Below are positions 48,983 through 58,116 of a stretch of 64,000 nt of DNA, piece by piece. How positions within the stretch are numbered: the stretch's first letter is position 1; the number at the start of each line of letters is the position of its first letter. The stretch comes from Mycobacterium sp. SMC-2 (GTDB lineage: Bacteria; Actinomycetota; Actinomycetes; Mycobacteriales; Mycobacteriaceae): positions 1,612,001 to 1,676,000 of the forward strand of contig NZ_CP079863.1 of NCBI RefSeq assembly GCF_025263485.1, read 5' to 3'. Position numbers and translations under genes: made by a program. The notes beneath the pieces are model-generated. The model saw only the letters and a program-made list of their open reading frames with translations. It had not been told where the DNA came from and searched no databases.

Positions 48983-49897
48983 CTAGCCGGTGAGCCGGCC
49001 GCTGATGAAGATGATCTCGCCGAGCGGGTCGTCGTTTTCGCGGGGCGGCACCTCGATGCCCTGGCGCCGGAACAGTTCCGTTCGAGTGGTGCCCTCGACG
49101 TCCCAGCGCTTGGACCGCAGGTAGTCCACGACGTGGTTGCGCTCGCCGGCGTAGACCAGCGAAGCCATGTCGATGTCCACGCCGTGGTCGCGGAAGGAGC
49201 CGGACATCTCCCGCACCTTGTCGGCATCGAAATCGACGATGCCGGGCACGAATTCGGTGGCGATCGTGCTCCCGGGCACGCTGAGCGCGGTGATGTTGTC
49301 GAACAACCGGTCCTGGGCTTCCGGCGGCAGGTAGATCAGCAGACCCTCGGCCAGCCAGGCGGTCGGCGCCGCGGCGTCGAACCCGGCCGCCTTCAGGGCG
49401 GTCGGCCAGTCGGCGCGCAGGTCGATCGGCACGGCGCGCCGCGCCGCGGCCGGTTCCGCGCCGATGCCGGCCAGCGTGTCCGTCTTGAACTCGATGACGC
49501 GGGGCTGGTCGATCTCGTAGACCACCGTGCCGTCCGGCCACGGCAGGCGGTAGGCGCGCGAGTCCAGGCCGGACGCGAGGATCACCACCTGCCGGATCCC
49601 GCCGCCGGTGGCGTCGACGAAGTAGTCGTCGAAATACTTGGTGCGCACCGCCATTCCGTCCACCATCGCCTGCATGCGTACCTGCGAGGCGTTCTCGATC
49701 GCGTCGAGGTCGAGCTCGCCGTCCATCATCTTGATGAAGAAGTCCACCCCCACCGCGCGCACCAGCGGTTCGGCGAAGGGGTCGTGGATCAGGCCGCGGG
49801 GATCCTTCGTCGCCATGGCGCGCCCGGCGGCCACCATGGTCGCGGTCGCGCCCACACTGGACGCCAGATCCCACTCGTCGTCGTGAGCGCGTGACAT
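48983..49897 (-). CDS. SAM-dependent methyltransferase, TIGR00027 family (copy 1)
   Basis: 304 residues from ATG 49897; an upstream start at 49915 adds 6 residues. Features of the mycobacterial TIGR00027 (leucine carboxymethyltransferase-like) family: [19 protein letters not shown] near the start, [16 protein letters not shown] as the SAM-binding segment, [16 protein letters not shown], and [15 protein letters not shown]. Two paralogues occur in this window (49920 and 60155). Substrates are not known. The gene follows copy 2 on the same strand after a short gap. Confidence 0.85.
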   Translation of the reverse strand: MSRAHDDEWDLASSVGATATMVAAGRAMATKDPRGLIHDPFAEPLVRAVGVDFFIKMMDGELDLDAIENASQVRMQAMVDGMAVRTKYFDDYFVDATGGGIRQVVILASGLDSRAYRLPWPDGTVVYEIDQPRVIEFKTDTLAGIGAEPAAARRAVPIDLRADWPTALKAAGFDAAAPTAWLAEGLLIYLPPEAQDRLFDNITALSVPGSTIATEFVPGIVDFDADKVREMSGSFRDHGVDIDMASLVYAGERNHVVDYLRSKRWDVEGTTRTELFRRQGIEVPPRENDDPLGEIIFISGRLTG

Positions 49898-49919
49898 AGG
49901 CGAAACCCTAGCCAACCCG

Positions 49920-50828
49920 CTACGCCAGCGTCGCGGCGACGTAGCTCAGTTCGCCGAAGGCGGCCGACATCTCGTCCTCGGGGAAGTCAAACCCGTTCCG
50001 CGCGTACAACTCCCGAGCTGGGTGGGCCCTCACCTGCCAGCCGTGGGTGCTCAAGTAGTCGACGACGATGTTGCGCTCGCCCCGGTAGAACAGGTCGGCG
50101 GCGTTGAGGTTGAAACCGAGCCGCTGCCAGCGCTGGCTGATGCGCTGCAACCGCTCGTCGGAGAACGCGTTGCCGTCGGGCATGTGTTCGGTGGCCAGGC
50201 GGCTGCCGGGCGCGCTGAGCGCGGTGATGTTGTCGAACAACCGGTCCTGGGCCTCGGGCGGCAGGTAGGGCAGCAGCCCTTCCGCGCTCCACGCGGCCGG
50301 CTGCGTGACGTCAAAGCCGCCGTCGCGCAATGCCGCCGGCCAGTCGTCGCGCAGGTCGATGGCGATCGCGCGGCGCTCGGCGGTCGGGGCGGCACCGAGG
50401 CCGGCCAGCGTGTCGGTCTTGAACGCGATGACCTGCGGCTGGTCGATCTCGTAGACCACCGTGCCCACGGGCCACCGCAAGCGGTAGGCGCGGGTGTCCA
50501 GCCCGGAAGCCAGGATCACGGCCTGCCGCACGCCGTCTTTGGTGGCGGCGGTGAAGAAGTCGTCGAAGAACCGGGTGCGCACCGTGATCTGCTCGGCGCG
50601 GGCCTTGCGGTTGAACAGCGGGTCGTCCTCGAAATCGACCTGCCCGTCGACGATGCGGATGAAGGGCTCCAGGCCGACGGCGCGGACCAGTGGGTCGGCC
50701 AGCGGATCGTCGAGCAGCGCGTCGGGCCCCTGCGACGCCACCGCGCGGGATGCCGCGACCATGGTGGCCGTGGCACCCACGCTGGACGCCAGGTCCCAGG
50801 TGTCTCCCTCATACCTGGTGGAGGTCAT
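49920..50828 (-). CDS. SAM-dependent methyltransferase, TIGR00027 family (copy 2)
   Basis: 302 residues from ATG 50828. The same motif series as its neighbour: [69 protein letters not shown]. It forms a tandem pair with copy 1, likely a duplication (Rv0725c/Rv0726c by position). A divergent SDR gene starts at 50925; the 96-base gap contains A/T-rich stretches likely to hold both promoters. Confidence 0.85.
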   Translation of the reverse strand: MTSTRYEGDTWDLASSVGATATMVAASRAVASQGPDALLDDPLADPLVRAVGLEPFIRIVDGQVDFEDDPLFNRKARAEQITVRTRFFDDFFTAATKDGVRQAVILASGLDTRAYRLRWPVGTVVYEIDQPQVIAFKTDTLAGLGAAPTAERRAIAIDLRDDWPAALRDGGFDVTQPAAWSAEGLLPYLPPEAQDRLFDNITALSAPGSRLATEHMPDGNAFSDERLQRISQRWQRLGFNLNAADLFYRGERNIVVDYLSTHGWQVRAHPARELYARNGFDFPEDEMSAAFGELSYVAATLA

Positions 50829-50924
50829 GTTTACCCCTGTTCAGAAGTAGTTCGGCTAATATTTAGCCGATTTAACAAGCCTCTTCCACTGTACGCTTTC
50901 CCCGATTCGCGGCAACCTTGACTG

Positions 50925-51698
50925 ATGGGTGATCGGGTGCTCATCACGGGCGCTTCGTCCGGTCTGGGCGCGGCCCTGGCCCGGCGGCTGGCCGGCCGCG
51001 GGGCGGTGGTGGGGCTGGTCGCGCGCCGCCGGGACCGGCTGGGCGAGGTGCTGGCCGATTGCCGGCGCACCTCGCCGGCATCGGCGATGTGGGTGGCCGA
51101 CCTGGCCGACACCGCGGCGCTGGGCGACCTGGCCGCCGGGGTGTGGGACGCACTCGGCTGCATCGACGTGCTGATCAACAACGCGGCCGTCCCGAAGCGC
51201 CGGCCCGTCACCGCGCTGACCCCGGACGAGGTGGAAAACGTCATGCGGGTCAACTTCTTCGCCCCGATGCGGCTCACCCTGGCCCTGCTGCCGCGCATGC
51301 TGGCCCGCGGATCCGGCCTGATCGTCAACGTGTCGAGCGTCGGCGGCCGGCTCGGCATCATCCACGAGTCCGCTTATTGCGCAAGCAAATTCGCGCTCTG
51401 CGGGTGGAGCGAGGCGATGGCCGTCGACCTGTACGGCTCCGGCGTCTCGGTGAAGCTGATCGAGCCGGGTCCGGTCGACACCGAGATCTGGGACCACCCC
51501 GACAGCGAGCGGCCGCTCTACCAGGGGCCCAAGGTGGCCGCGGACGTGGTGGCCGACGGCATCATCGCGGCGCTGGACGGCGATGGCTTCGAGCACTACG
51601 TGCCCGACCTGAAAGCGGTCGTGGACGCCAAGAACGCCGACCTCGATGCGTTCATCGCCGGCGCGGCGGCTCTCGACACCAGCGAGTCGCCGCAATGA
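50925..51698 (+). CDS. SDR family oxidoreductase
   Basis: 257 residues from ATG 50925. Classical short-chain dehydrogenase: VLITGASSGLGAALARRLAGRG as nucleotide loop, LINNAAVPKRRPV, VNVSSVGGRLG with the catalytic Ser, and YCASKFALCGWSEAMAVDL with Tyr and Lys. It overlaps the following zinc dehydrogenase by 4 bases (ATGA), so the two are co-translated and may act in one pathway. Substrate not predictable. Confidence 0.87.
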   Translation: MGDRVLITGASSGLGAALARRLAGRGAVVGLVARRRDRLGEVLADCRRTSPASAMWVADLADTAALGDLAAGVWDALGCIDVLINNAAVPKRRPVTALTPDEVENVMRVNFFAPMRLTLALLPRMLARGSGLIVNVSSVGGRLGIIHESAYCASKFALCGWSEAMAVDLYGSGVSVKLIEPGPVDTEIWDHPDSERPLYQGPKVAADVVADGIIAALDGDGFEHYVPDLKAVVDAKNADLDAFIAGAAALDTSESPQ

Positions 51699-52927
51699 GG
51701 GCGCTGGTGTACGGCGTGCCGCCGGAGCCCTTCGAGGTCCCCGACGGGGCCAACACGCTCACGGCGAACCTGGGCCGCACCCCGACCGCCCTGCGGGACG
51801 TGCCGGAACCGCGACTGCCGCACGACGATTGGGTGCTCACCCGACCGCGGTTGACCGGCATCTGCGGCTCGGATTCCAAGCAGATCCTGATGGATTTCGG
51901 CGAGGGCGACGCCGACAACGCCATGTCGTCCTTCTGTTCCTTCCCGCAAGTCATGGGCCACGAGGTGGTCGCCGACGTGGTCGCGCTGGGCCGCAAGGCG
52001 CGCGGGCTAGAAGTGGGGCAGCGGGTGGTGCTCAACCCGTGGCTGTCCTGCGCGCCCCGCGGCATCGAGCCGCCCTGCCCCGCCTGCCGGGATGGCGACT
52101 ACAGCCTGTGCTGGAGCTTCACCGACGGGGACATCAAGCCGGGCATCCACACCGGGGTGTCCGCCGACGTGACGGGCGGCTACGCCGAATTGATGCCCGC
52201 GCACGACAGCATGCTGTTCGGCGTGCCGGATGCCATTTCCGACGAGATGGCCGTGTTCGCCGACCCGTTCTCGGTGTCCCTGCACGCGATCACCCGCCAC
52301 CCGCCGCCGCGCTCCGGGCGCGCCCTGGTGTACGGGGCCGGCTCGCTGGGATTGTGTGCGGTCGCGATCCTGCGGGCGCTCTACCCGGACGTGGCCGTCG
52401 CGGTGGTGGCGCGCTTTGCGGCCCAGGCCGAGCTGGCCCGAAGGTTCGGGGCCGCGCTGGTGGTGGATCACGAACCGCGCCTGGCCGTCGTCGAGGAGTT
52501 GGTCGCGTGGGGCGGCGGCCGGTTGCGGCAGCCGCTGCTGGGGCTGCCGATGGCCCACCCCGGGGCCATCGACGTCGTCTACGACACCGTCGGCAAGCCG
52601 GAGACGTTCGAGGTCGGCGTGCGGGTGTTGCGCTCGCGCGGGACGCTGGTGAAGGCCGGCGTGCACGCGCCCGGCCGCTGGGAGTGGAGCCCCTTGTATT
52701 TCAAGGAGATCGACCTCGTGGGTTCCAACGCCTTCGGCGTCGAGGAGGTCGACGGGCAGCGCAAGCATGCCATCGCCCACTACCTGGACCTGGCGGCAGG
52801 CAGCCGGGTGGACCTGCGTCCCATGCTCACGCACACCTTCCCGCTCGAACACTGGCGCGAGGCGTTCCTCGCGATCGCCAACCAGGCCGACAGCGGTGCC
52901 GTGAAGGTCGCGTTCGACCAGCGCTAG
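51695..52927 (+). CDS. Zinc-containing alcohol dehydrogenase family protein
   Basis: 410 residues from ATG 51695, overlapping the SDR stop. MDR superfamily: catalytic-zinc region GICGSDSKQILMDF and MGHEVVADVVALG; structural-zinc-type cysteines in PCPACRDGDYSLCW; cofactor fold ALVYGAGSLGLCAVAILRAL. It is longer than typical ADHs (about 350), with inserts in the first third and around residue 265. It ends 4 bases into the convergent methyltransferase gene. Confidence 0.87.
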   Translation: MRALVYGVPPEPFEVPDGANTLTANLGRTPTALRDVPEPRLPHDDWVLTRPRLTGICGSDSKQILMDFGEGDADNAMSSFCSFPQVMGHEVVADVVALGRKARGLEVGQRVVLNPWLSCAPRGIEPPCPACRDGDYSLCWSFTDGDIKPGIHTGVSADVTGGYAELMPAHDSMLFGVPDAISDEMAVFADPFSVSLHAITRHPPPRSGRALVYGAGSLGLCAVAILRALYPDVAVAVVARFAAQAELARRFGAALVVDHEPRLAVVEELVAWGGGRLRQPLLGLPMAHPGAIDVVYDTVGKPETFEVGVRVLRSRGTLVKAGVHAPGRWEWSPLYFKEIDLVGSNAFGVEEVDGQRKHAIAHYLDLAAGSRVDLRPMLTHTFPLEHWREAFLAIANQADSGAVKVAFDQR

Positions 52928-53571
52928 GCGGGGCGGGTCGCGCGGTAGTAGGTCAACCGCCCGAGAACGTGGTGCCGCGTCGACGCGACCTCGGCGCAGT
53001 CGAACCCCGCCGCGGTCAGCAGCCGCGGAATCGCGTCGCCGAGATTTCCCGCCACGTGCGGGCTGCGCCGGATGAGACGTGCCAGCAGGCTCCGGTCGGT
53101 GGTCGTGTCGCCGCCGATATCGACCAGGTGCAGCCTGCCTCCGGGGCGCAGCACCCGGAAGATCTCCTGCGCCGCAGCGGCTTTCGCGCCGTCGTCGACA
53201 TGGTGCAGCATCATCGATGACAGCACCCGGTCGAATTCGCCGTCGGCGTAGGGCAACCGCTCGGCGTAGCCGTGCTCGAAACGGACGTCGTTGGCCTTGC
53301 GGCGCGCCCGGTCGAGCGCGCGCGGATCGGGGTCGCAACCGACCGCCTCCAGCTGCGGATGGCCGCGTTTGGCCCGAATGATGAGATTGCCCGTGCCGCA
53401 GCCGATTTCCAGGACACGACGGCAGTCGCCGAGCCCGGCCTGTGCGATGAGGGCCTGGTGAACCTTGTTGATGCCCAGCAGGCGTGATATCAGGTCGTAG
53501 CAGGGCAGCAGTGCGTCGTGGCCGGCGGCGGGCAAGTAGTCATGTGGATGATGTTTCGTCACGAAATCCAT
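52924..53571 (-). CDS. Class I SAM-dependent methyltransferase
   Basis: 215 residues from ATG 53571. Rossmann methyltransferase: VLEIGCGTGNLIIRAK (motif I), AVGCDPDPRALDRARRKA, FDRVLSSMMLHHVDDGAKAAAAQEIFRVLRPGGRLHLVDIGG. The UbiE/arsenite-methyltransferase-like arrangement suggests a small-molecule substrate. It is divergent from the AraC regulator at 53637 with a 65-base gap and overlaps the convergent dehydrogenase by 4 bases, so the AraC protein may control it. Confidence 0.85.
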   Translation of the reverse strand: MDFVTKHHPHDYLPAAGHDALLPCYDLISRLLGINKVHQALIAQAGLGDCRRVLEIGCGTGNLIIRAKRGHPQLEAVGCDPDPRALDRARRKANDVRFEHGYAERLPYADGEFDRVLSSMMLHHVDDGAKAAAAQEIFRVLRPGGRLHLVDIGGDTTTDRSLLARLIRRSPHVAGNLGDAIPRLLTAAGFDCAEVASTRHHVLGRLTYYRATRPA

Positions 53572-53636
53572 GGTGAATCGATGAACGGCGGAATAATTGG
53601 GTGATCCTCGGTGAAAATAGGACTATTTTTGGCGAC

Positions 53637-54491
53637 ATGACGCGGCCTGCCCGGATGGTTCGACGGCGCGCGGGGGTGCCGATTTACGAATACCGCACGG
53701 ATCCCGACACGCCCCCGGTTTCGGTGGCGCGGTCGGGTCCCGAGGATTTCATCGAGCGCGGTCGCCACATTCACGACTTCCCGGCAATCTGGTACCTGCC
53801 CTCCGCGGGGCTGGTGTACGTGGCCGCCGCGGGCCGGGTGCTCGACCCCTGCCGGCTGGAGTTCCGCGACGCCGGTGTGGCGGTGTTCTTCGACCCGGGC
53901 GCGCTCGGCGAGGACGCGCGATCGCCATGGCCGGCGTGGCGGGCGCACCCGCTGCTGTTCCCGTTCCTGCACGGACAGGCGGGCGGGATACTGCGCCTCG
54001 ACCTGCCCGTGGCCCGGCGGTCGGCGTGGGACGCCGCGATCCGTTCGATCGAAACGGAACTGGACGCGCGGCAGGACGGTTACCGGCAGGCGGCGCTGGC
54101 GCACCTGACCCTGCTGTTGATCGACCTCGCGCGGCTGGCCGGGCCGGTGGTGGCCGAGCTGCGGCGCAGCGGCGAACCGCTGGTGGCCGAGGTGTTCGAG
54201 GTGATCGACCGGCGGCACGCCGAGCAGCTGTCGCTGCGCGACGTCGCCGGCGAACTCGGCATCACACCGGGACATTTGACGACCGTGGTCCGGCGCCGCA
54301 CCGGACGCACGGTGGGGGAGTGGATCACCGAACGCCGCATGGCGGAGGCTCGCACATTGCTTGGCGAAACGGACCTTCCGATAGCCGACGTGGCCGGGCG
54401 GGTCGGGATTGCCGACCCGGGCTATTTCAGCAGGCTCTTCAGCCGGACCCACGGCGTTTCGCCCCGCAAATGGCGCGGTGGGGCCGCCTGA
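53637..54491 (+). CDS. AraC-family transcriptional regulator
   Basis: 284 residues from ATG 53637; an in-frame GTG at 53601 would add 12. The N-terminal cupin-like sensing domain contains IHDFPAIWYLPSAGLVYVAAAG. The C-terminal double HTH runs LSLRDVAGELGITPGHLTTVVRRRTGRTVGEWITERRMAEARTLLGETDLPIADVAGRVGIADPGYFSRLFSRTHGVSPRKWR, the AraC signature. The likely target is the divergent methyltransferase gene. It converges on the next gene with one base between stops. Confidence 0.87.
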   Translation: MTRPARMVRRRAGVPIYEYRTDPDTPPVSVARSGPEDFIERGRHIHDFPAIWYLPSAGLVYVAAAGRVLDPCRLEFRDAGVAVFFDPGALGEDARSPWPAWRAHPLLFPFLHGQAGGILRLDLPVARRSAWDAAIRSIETELDARQDGYRQAALAHLTLLLIDLARLAGPVVAELRRSGEPLVAEVFEVIDRRHAEQLSLRDVAGELGITPGHLTTVVRRRTGRTVGEWITERRMAEARTLLGETDLPIADVAGRVGIADPGYFSRLFSRTHGVSPRKWRGGAA

Positions 54492-54492
54492 C

Positions 54493-55527
54493 TCAAACCT
54501 TCAGCGCCCCTTGGGATCCGGTGATCGGCAGGTCGATGGGGGTGATGACGCCGGGCCGCGCGTCGCAGACGAACGGGATGGCGTTGACCGCGGCGACGGC
54601 GGTGCTGTCCATCAACACGGTCATCGCATCCTGCCCGGGCTCGCCGAACCGGATCGTCGCGTCGACGCGTGGCGTGCCCTCGATCACCACGCTGAAACCC
54701 TCGGGGTCGCTCCATTGCGGGTCGAGCGCGTCGTTGCTCATGGTCCAGCAGATGGCGAGCTCGACCACCGGCCGGCCGCCGAGAAGGCCGCGATAGGTGC
54801 GGCGCTGGCCCCCAATGGTGCCGGCGGTGAAGCCCACCCACCCCAGGTCCAGATCGCGGGTCAGCACCGCGGGCTCGACGAACGCCTCCTTGGAGTCGAG
54901 TTCGACGCCGAGCATGGTGGCGATCATGTCCAGCGTCTCGAAGTAACCCAGGCCGTACCGTTGCGTCGCCGGGTCGATCCGCGTCACCGGTTCCCGGGGT
55001 GATTTGCCGAATCCGAGCACCTTCCACACTTCCCACACGGGATAGGTTGTGCAGTCCAACGTTTCGACCAGCGTGACGTTGCGAACCTGCCGGCAGGCGC
55101 CGGTGAGGAAGCCGGCGACGACGTTGATGAAGCCCGGCTCGAAGCCCGTGCCCAGGAAGGTCGCGCCGCCCCGGTGCGCCGCCTCCTCGAGCGCCGGGAG
55201 TTCGGCCGGGTGATGGGTGCCGGTCAGGAAATCGCCCGTGGTGACGACGTTGATGCCGGCGCGCAGCATCCGCAGCACCAGGTCGTAGTCGATGGCGCGG
55301 GGCATGTAACACACGCAGTCCGGTCGGAGCTCGATCAACGCGTCGGCATCGCCGGTTGCGGCAACTCCGACCGGGGCCTGGTCCGCCAGCTCGCCCGCGT
55401 CGCGGCCCACCTTGTCCGAGCCGAAGGCGTGGACGCCGACCACGTCGAAGTCGTCGCGGTCCAGCAGGACGCCGAGCGCTCGCCTGCCGATGTTGCCGGT
55501 CGACCACTGGACCACTCGGTACACCAT
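54493..55527 (-). CDS. DapB-like NAD(P)-dependent dehydrogenase family protein
   Basis: 344 residues from ATG 55527. The N-terminal Rossmann fold YRVVQWSTGNIGRRALGVLLDRDDFDVVGVHAFGSDKVGRDAGEL is like dihydrodipicolinate reductase and 2,4-diaminopentanoate dehydrogenase. A large C-terminal domain follows with TFLGTGFEPGFINVVAGFLTG. True DapB is about 245 residues, so this is the longer mycobacterial family of unknown substrate. It lies 2 bases downstream of the metallo-hydrolase on the same strand and is probably co-transcribed. Confidence 0.78.
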   Translation of the reverse strand: MVYRVVQWSTGNIGRRALGVLLDRDDFDVVGVHAFGSDKVGRDAGELADQAPVGVAATGDADALIELRPDCVCYMPRAIDYDLVLRMLRAGINVVTTGDFLTGTHHPAELPALEEAAHRGGATFLGTGFEPGFINVVAGFLTGACRQVRNVTLVETLDCTTYPVWEVWKVLGFGKSPREPVTRIDPATQRYGLGYFETLDMIATMLGVELDSKEAFVEPAVLTRDLDLGWVGFTAGTIGGQRRTYRGLLGGRPVVELAICWTMSNDALDPQWSDPEGFSVVIEGTPRVDATIRFGEPGQDAMTVLMDSTAVAAVNAIPFVCDARPGVITPIDLPITGSQGALKV

Positions 55528-55529
55528 GG

Positions 55530-56447
55530 TCACACCGTATCGATGTCGAGCCAGTGATCGACGTCGAATTGGTCGTCGACGGCGCGGATGGTGGCGCCGC
55601 CGCGACCGGGGTAGTGCGCGGGTATCACGGCCGCTTTCGCTTGCACGGCCTCGGTGAAGATCCGGTGGCGGGTGACCGCGGCGGCCGGTGCGTCCATGTC
55701 GAACGCGCAGGCGTCGGCGGGCCGGCGGAGTTGCAGCGGGCTGTGGGTGAGGTCGCCGACGAAGACCGCCGGCCGGCCCGCGTCCAGCCACAGCACCGAG
55801 GAGCCCGGCGTGTGTCCGGCGGCCGGCCTCAGTCGCAGCGACGGGCTGATCTGGTAGTCGCCCGACCATTGGACGAGCTGACCCGCCTCGGCGATCGGTG
55901 CGACGCTGTCCGCGAACACCAACCGGTCGCCGCGCTGCTGAGCCGCTTCTTCGTCGTTGCGCGGCGATCGCGTCGCCGCGGGCCCGTCGGGCGCGAAGTG
56001 GCGGTAGTCGGCGGCCGGGACGACATACCGGGCGTTGGGGAAGGTGGGGACCCACGCACCGTTGGTGAGCATCGTGTTCCACCCGACGTGGTCGGAGTGG
56101 ATGTGGGTGTTGACCACCACGTCCACGGCGGCGCGATCGACGCCGGCGGACCGCAGGGCGCCCAGGAATCCGGTGTTCAGGTGGTCCAGGGGCGGCATGT
56201 GCGGGCGGTCGCGATCGTTGCCGACCCCGGTGTCCACCACGACGGTCAGCCCGTCGACCTCGATCACCCAGCTTTGGATCGCGATGTGCCACTGATCGGT
56301 CGAGGGGTCGAAAAAGTCCGGCACCAGCAGGTCGGCGTTGTCCCGCCAGCCGGACGGCGGCGTCTGCGTGAAAAGGCTTGCAGCAAGGTCGAATTGGAGT
56401 TCAGCGACCCGCGCCACGCTCGCGCGGCCGAACCGGACCGGGCGCAT
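55530..56447 (-). CDS. MBL-fold metallo-hydrolase
   Basis: 305 residues from ATG 56447. The metal-binding motif NTHIHSDHVGWN (HxHxDH) is present, with VVVDTGVGND before it and AAGHTPGSSVLWLDAG and PAHYPGRGG after it. The fold hydrolyses esters, lactones or thioesters. Its start overlaps the end of the aldolase gene, suggesting a minus-strand operon: hydroxyacid dehydrogenase, aldolase, hydrolase, DapB-like. The substrate is not predictable. Confidence 0.83.
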   Translation of the reverse strand: MRPVRFGRASVARVAELQFDLAASLFTQTPPSGWRDNADLLVPDFFDPSTDQWHIAIQSWVIEVDGLTVVVDTGVGNDRDRPHMPPLDHLNTGFLGALRSAGVDRAAVDVVVNTHIHSDHVGWNTMLTNGAWVPTFPNARYVVPAADYRHFAPDGPAATRSPRNDEEAAQQRGDRLVFADSVAPIAEAGQLVQWSGDYQISPSLRLRPAAGHTPGSSVLWLDAGRPAVFVGDLTHSPLQLRRPADACAFDMDAPAAAVTRHRIFTEAVQAKAAVIPAHYPGRGGATIRAVDDQFDVDHWLDIDTV

Positions 56448-57100
56448 CAGGCGTTCGCGCGCAGGTAGCCGTACACGCCGGCGAAGTTGCGGTTCACGTC
56501 CTCGGGGATGGGCACGGGGCCGCCGAGAGCCCTTGCGCCCCAGACGATCTGGGCGGTGCGCTCCACCAGCGCGGTGATGTGCAGCGCCTTGTCCGGCCGC
56601 GGTCCCACGGCCACCAGGCCGTGGTTGGCGATCAACGCCGCGCCCCGGCCGTCGAGCGCCCTGACGGCGTTGGTGCCGACCTCGGGCGTGCCGGACGCGG
56701 CGTACTCGGTGCAGCGGACGTCCCCGCCGCAGTACACCGCGAACTCGTCGATGCAGGCCGGGATCGATTGGTGCGCAATGGCGAACATGGTGGCCCACAC
56801 CGGATGGCTGTGAATGACGCTGCCGATGTCGTCGAACGCGCGGTAGCAGGCCAGGTGCAGCTGCATCTCCGACGACGGCGAGCGGCCGTCCGCGGCGTGC
56901 AGCACGGCGCCGTCCGGGCCGACCAGGACGAGGTCGTCGAGCTGCATGTCCCGGTAGTCGACCGACGACGGCGTGATGACGATGTTGCCGTCGGAGCGCC
57001 GCGCGGAGATGTTGCCCGCGGTTCCCTCGACCAAGCCCCGGCGCAGCATGTCCTTGGCGGCGTCCAGCACCGCCGTTTCGGGGTTGTCGACGGACTTCAT
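56447..57100 (-). CDS. fucA: Class II aldolase/adducin family protein (FucA-like)
   Basis: 217 residues from ATG 57100. Zinc ligands: His pair in SVIHSHPVWATMFA and His in LIANHGLVAVG; GTAGNISARRSDGNIVITPSSVDYRDM binds the phosphate of a sugar phosphate. The family includes L-fuculose-1-phosphate and L-ribulose-5-phosphate aldolases/epimerases. With the kinase at 58117 it suggests use of a pentose or deoxysugar. It overlaps the D-2-hydroxyacid dehydrogenase gene by 4 bases. Rv0727c equivalent. Confidence 0.85.
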   Translation of the reverse strand: MKSVDNPETAVLDAAKDMLRRGLVEGTAGNISARRSDGNIVITPSSVDYRDMQLDDLVLVGPDGAVLHAADGRSPSSEMQLHLACYRAFDDIGSVIHSHPVWATMFAIAHQSIPACIDEFAVYCGGDVRCTEYAASGTPEVGTNAVRALDGRGAALIANHGLVAVGPRPDKALHITALVERTAQIVWGARALGGPVPIPEDVNRNFAGVYGYLRANA

Positions 57101-58086
57101 GGCCGTAGCACCTCCGGGTTGACGATGTGGGCGGGCGTCCTGCCGGCCAGCAGGGCTTCCAGGTCGTCGGCCACCATCTGCGCCTGCCGGGCCTCAGTGT
57201 TCCACGTGGCGCCGCCGATGTGGGGCGTCAGCACGACGTTGGGCATGCCGACCAGCGGGTGGTCGGTGGGCAGCCATTCGCCGACGAAGTGGTCCAGCCC
57301 GGCGGCGGCCACCTTGCCGCCGCGCAGCGCGTCGACCAGCGCGTCGGTGTCGTGCAGCTGGGCGCGGGCGGTGTTGAGGAAGACCACGCCGTCGCGCATG
57401 GCGGCGAACTGCGGCGCCCCGATCATGCCGGCCGTGTCGTCGGTGACGGGCGCGTGCAGCGAGACGACGTCGGCCTCGGCCAGCAGCTCGTCCAGGCCGT
57501 GCCGGGCGTCGTCGTTGTACGGGTCGTGGGCGATGACCCGCAGGCCCAGCCCGGACAGTCGCCACTGTGTGGCGCGGCCGACGGCGCCGAGGCCCACCAG
57601 CCCGGCGGTGCGCCCGGCGACCTCCCAGCCGCGGAACCGCTGATAGGGGATGCTGCCGTCGCGAAAGATGTTGCCGCTGCGGACGTCCGCGTCCGCGGGC
57701 AGCAGCTGGCGGGTGGCGGCCAGCAGCAGCGCCACGGTCAACTCGGCGACCGCGTCGGCGTTGCGGCCCGGGGTGTTCAACACCGGAACACCGGCCGCGG
57801 TGGCGCCGGCGATGTCGACGTTGTTGGGATCGCCGCGGGTGGACGCCACGGCAATCAGGGTGCGCGCCCCCAACTCGAACACCGGCCCGCTTACCGAGTC
57901 GCTTTCCACCACAACGACATCCGCGGCCTCGGAGGTGATGCGCTCGGCCAGTTGTTCGGCGCTGTAGATCCGCAGCGGGGTCTGCTCGATCCAGGGGTCG
58001 TAGACCACGTCGGCCAGTTCCCGGAGCTTGGCGAACCCCGGCCCCCGCAGCGGGGCGGTCACCAAGGCGCGCGGTCTTGACGTCAC
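57097..58086 (-). CDS. serA2: D-2-hydroxyacid dehydrogenase (SerA2-like)
   Basis: 329 residues from GTG 58086; a TTG at 58095 would add 3. The NAD fold AGLVGLGAVGRATQWRLSGLGLRVIAHDPY, the RNADAVAELTVALLLAATR segment and the catalytic Arg/Glu/His region (NTARAQLHDTDALVDALRGGKVAAAGLDHF, LTPHIGGAT) are clear. No regulatory ACT domain, so phosphoglycerate dehydrogenase activity in serine synthesis is doubtful. Context with aldolase and sugar kinase favours a sugar-acid substrate. Divergent from the kinase, with starts 30 bases apart. Confidence 0.84.
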   Translation of the reverse strand: MTSRPRALVTAPLRGPGFAKLRELADVVYDPWIEQTPLRIYSAEQLAERITSEAADVVVVESDSVSGPVFELGARTLIAVASTRGDPNNVDIAGATAAGVPVLNTPGRNADAVAELTVALLLAATRQLLPADADVRSGNIFRDGSIPYQRFRGWEVAGRTAGLVGLGAVGRATQWRLSGLGLRVIAHDPYNDDARHGLDELLAEADVVSLHAPVTDDTAGMIGAPQFAAMRDGVVFLNTARAQLHDTDALVDALRGGKVAAAGLDHFVGEWLPTDHPLVGMPNVVLTPHIGGATWNTEARQAQMVADDLEALLAGRTPAHIVNPEVLRP

Positions 58087-58116
58087 GAACCCCAATGCTG
58101 GCGTACGGTGACGCCC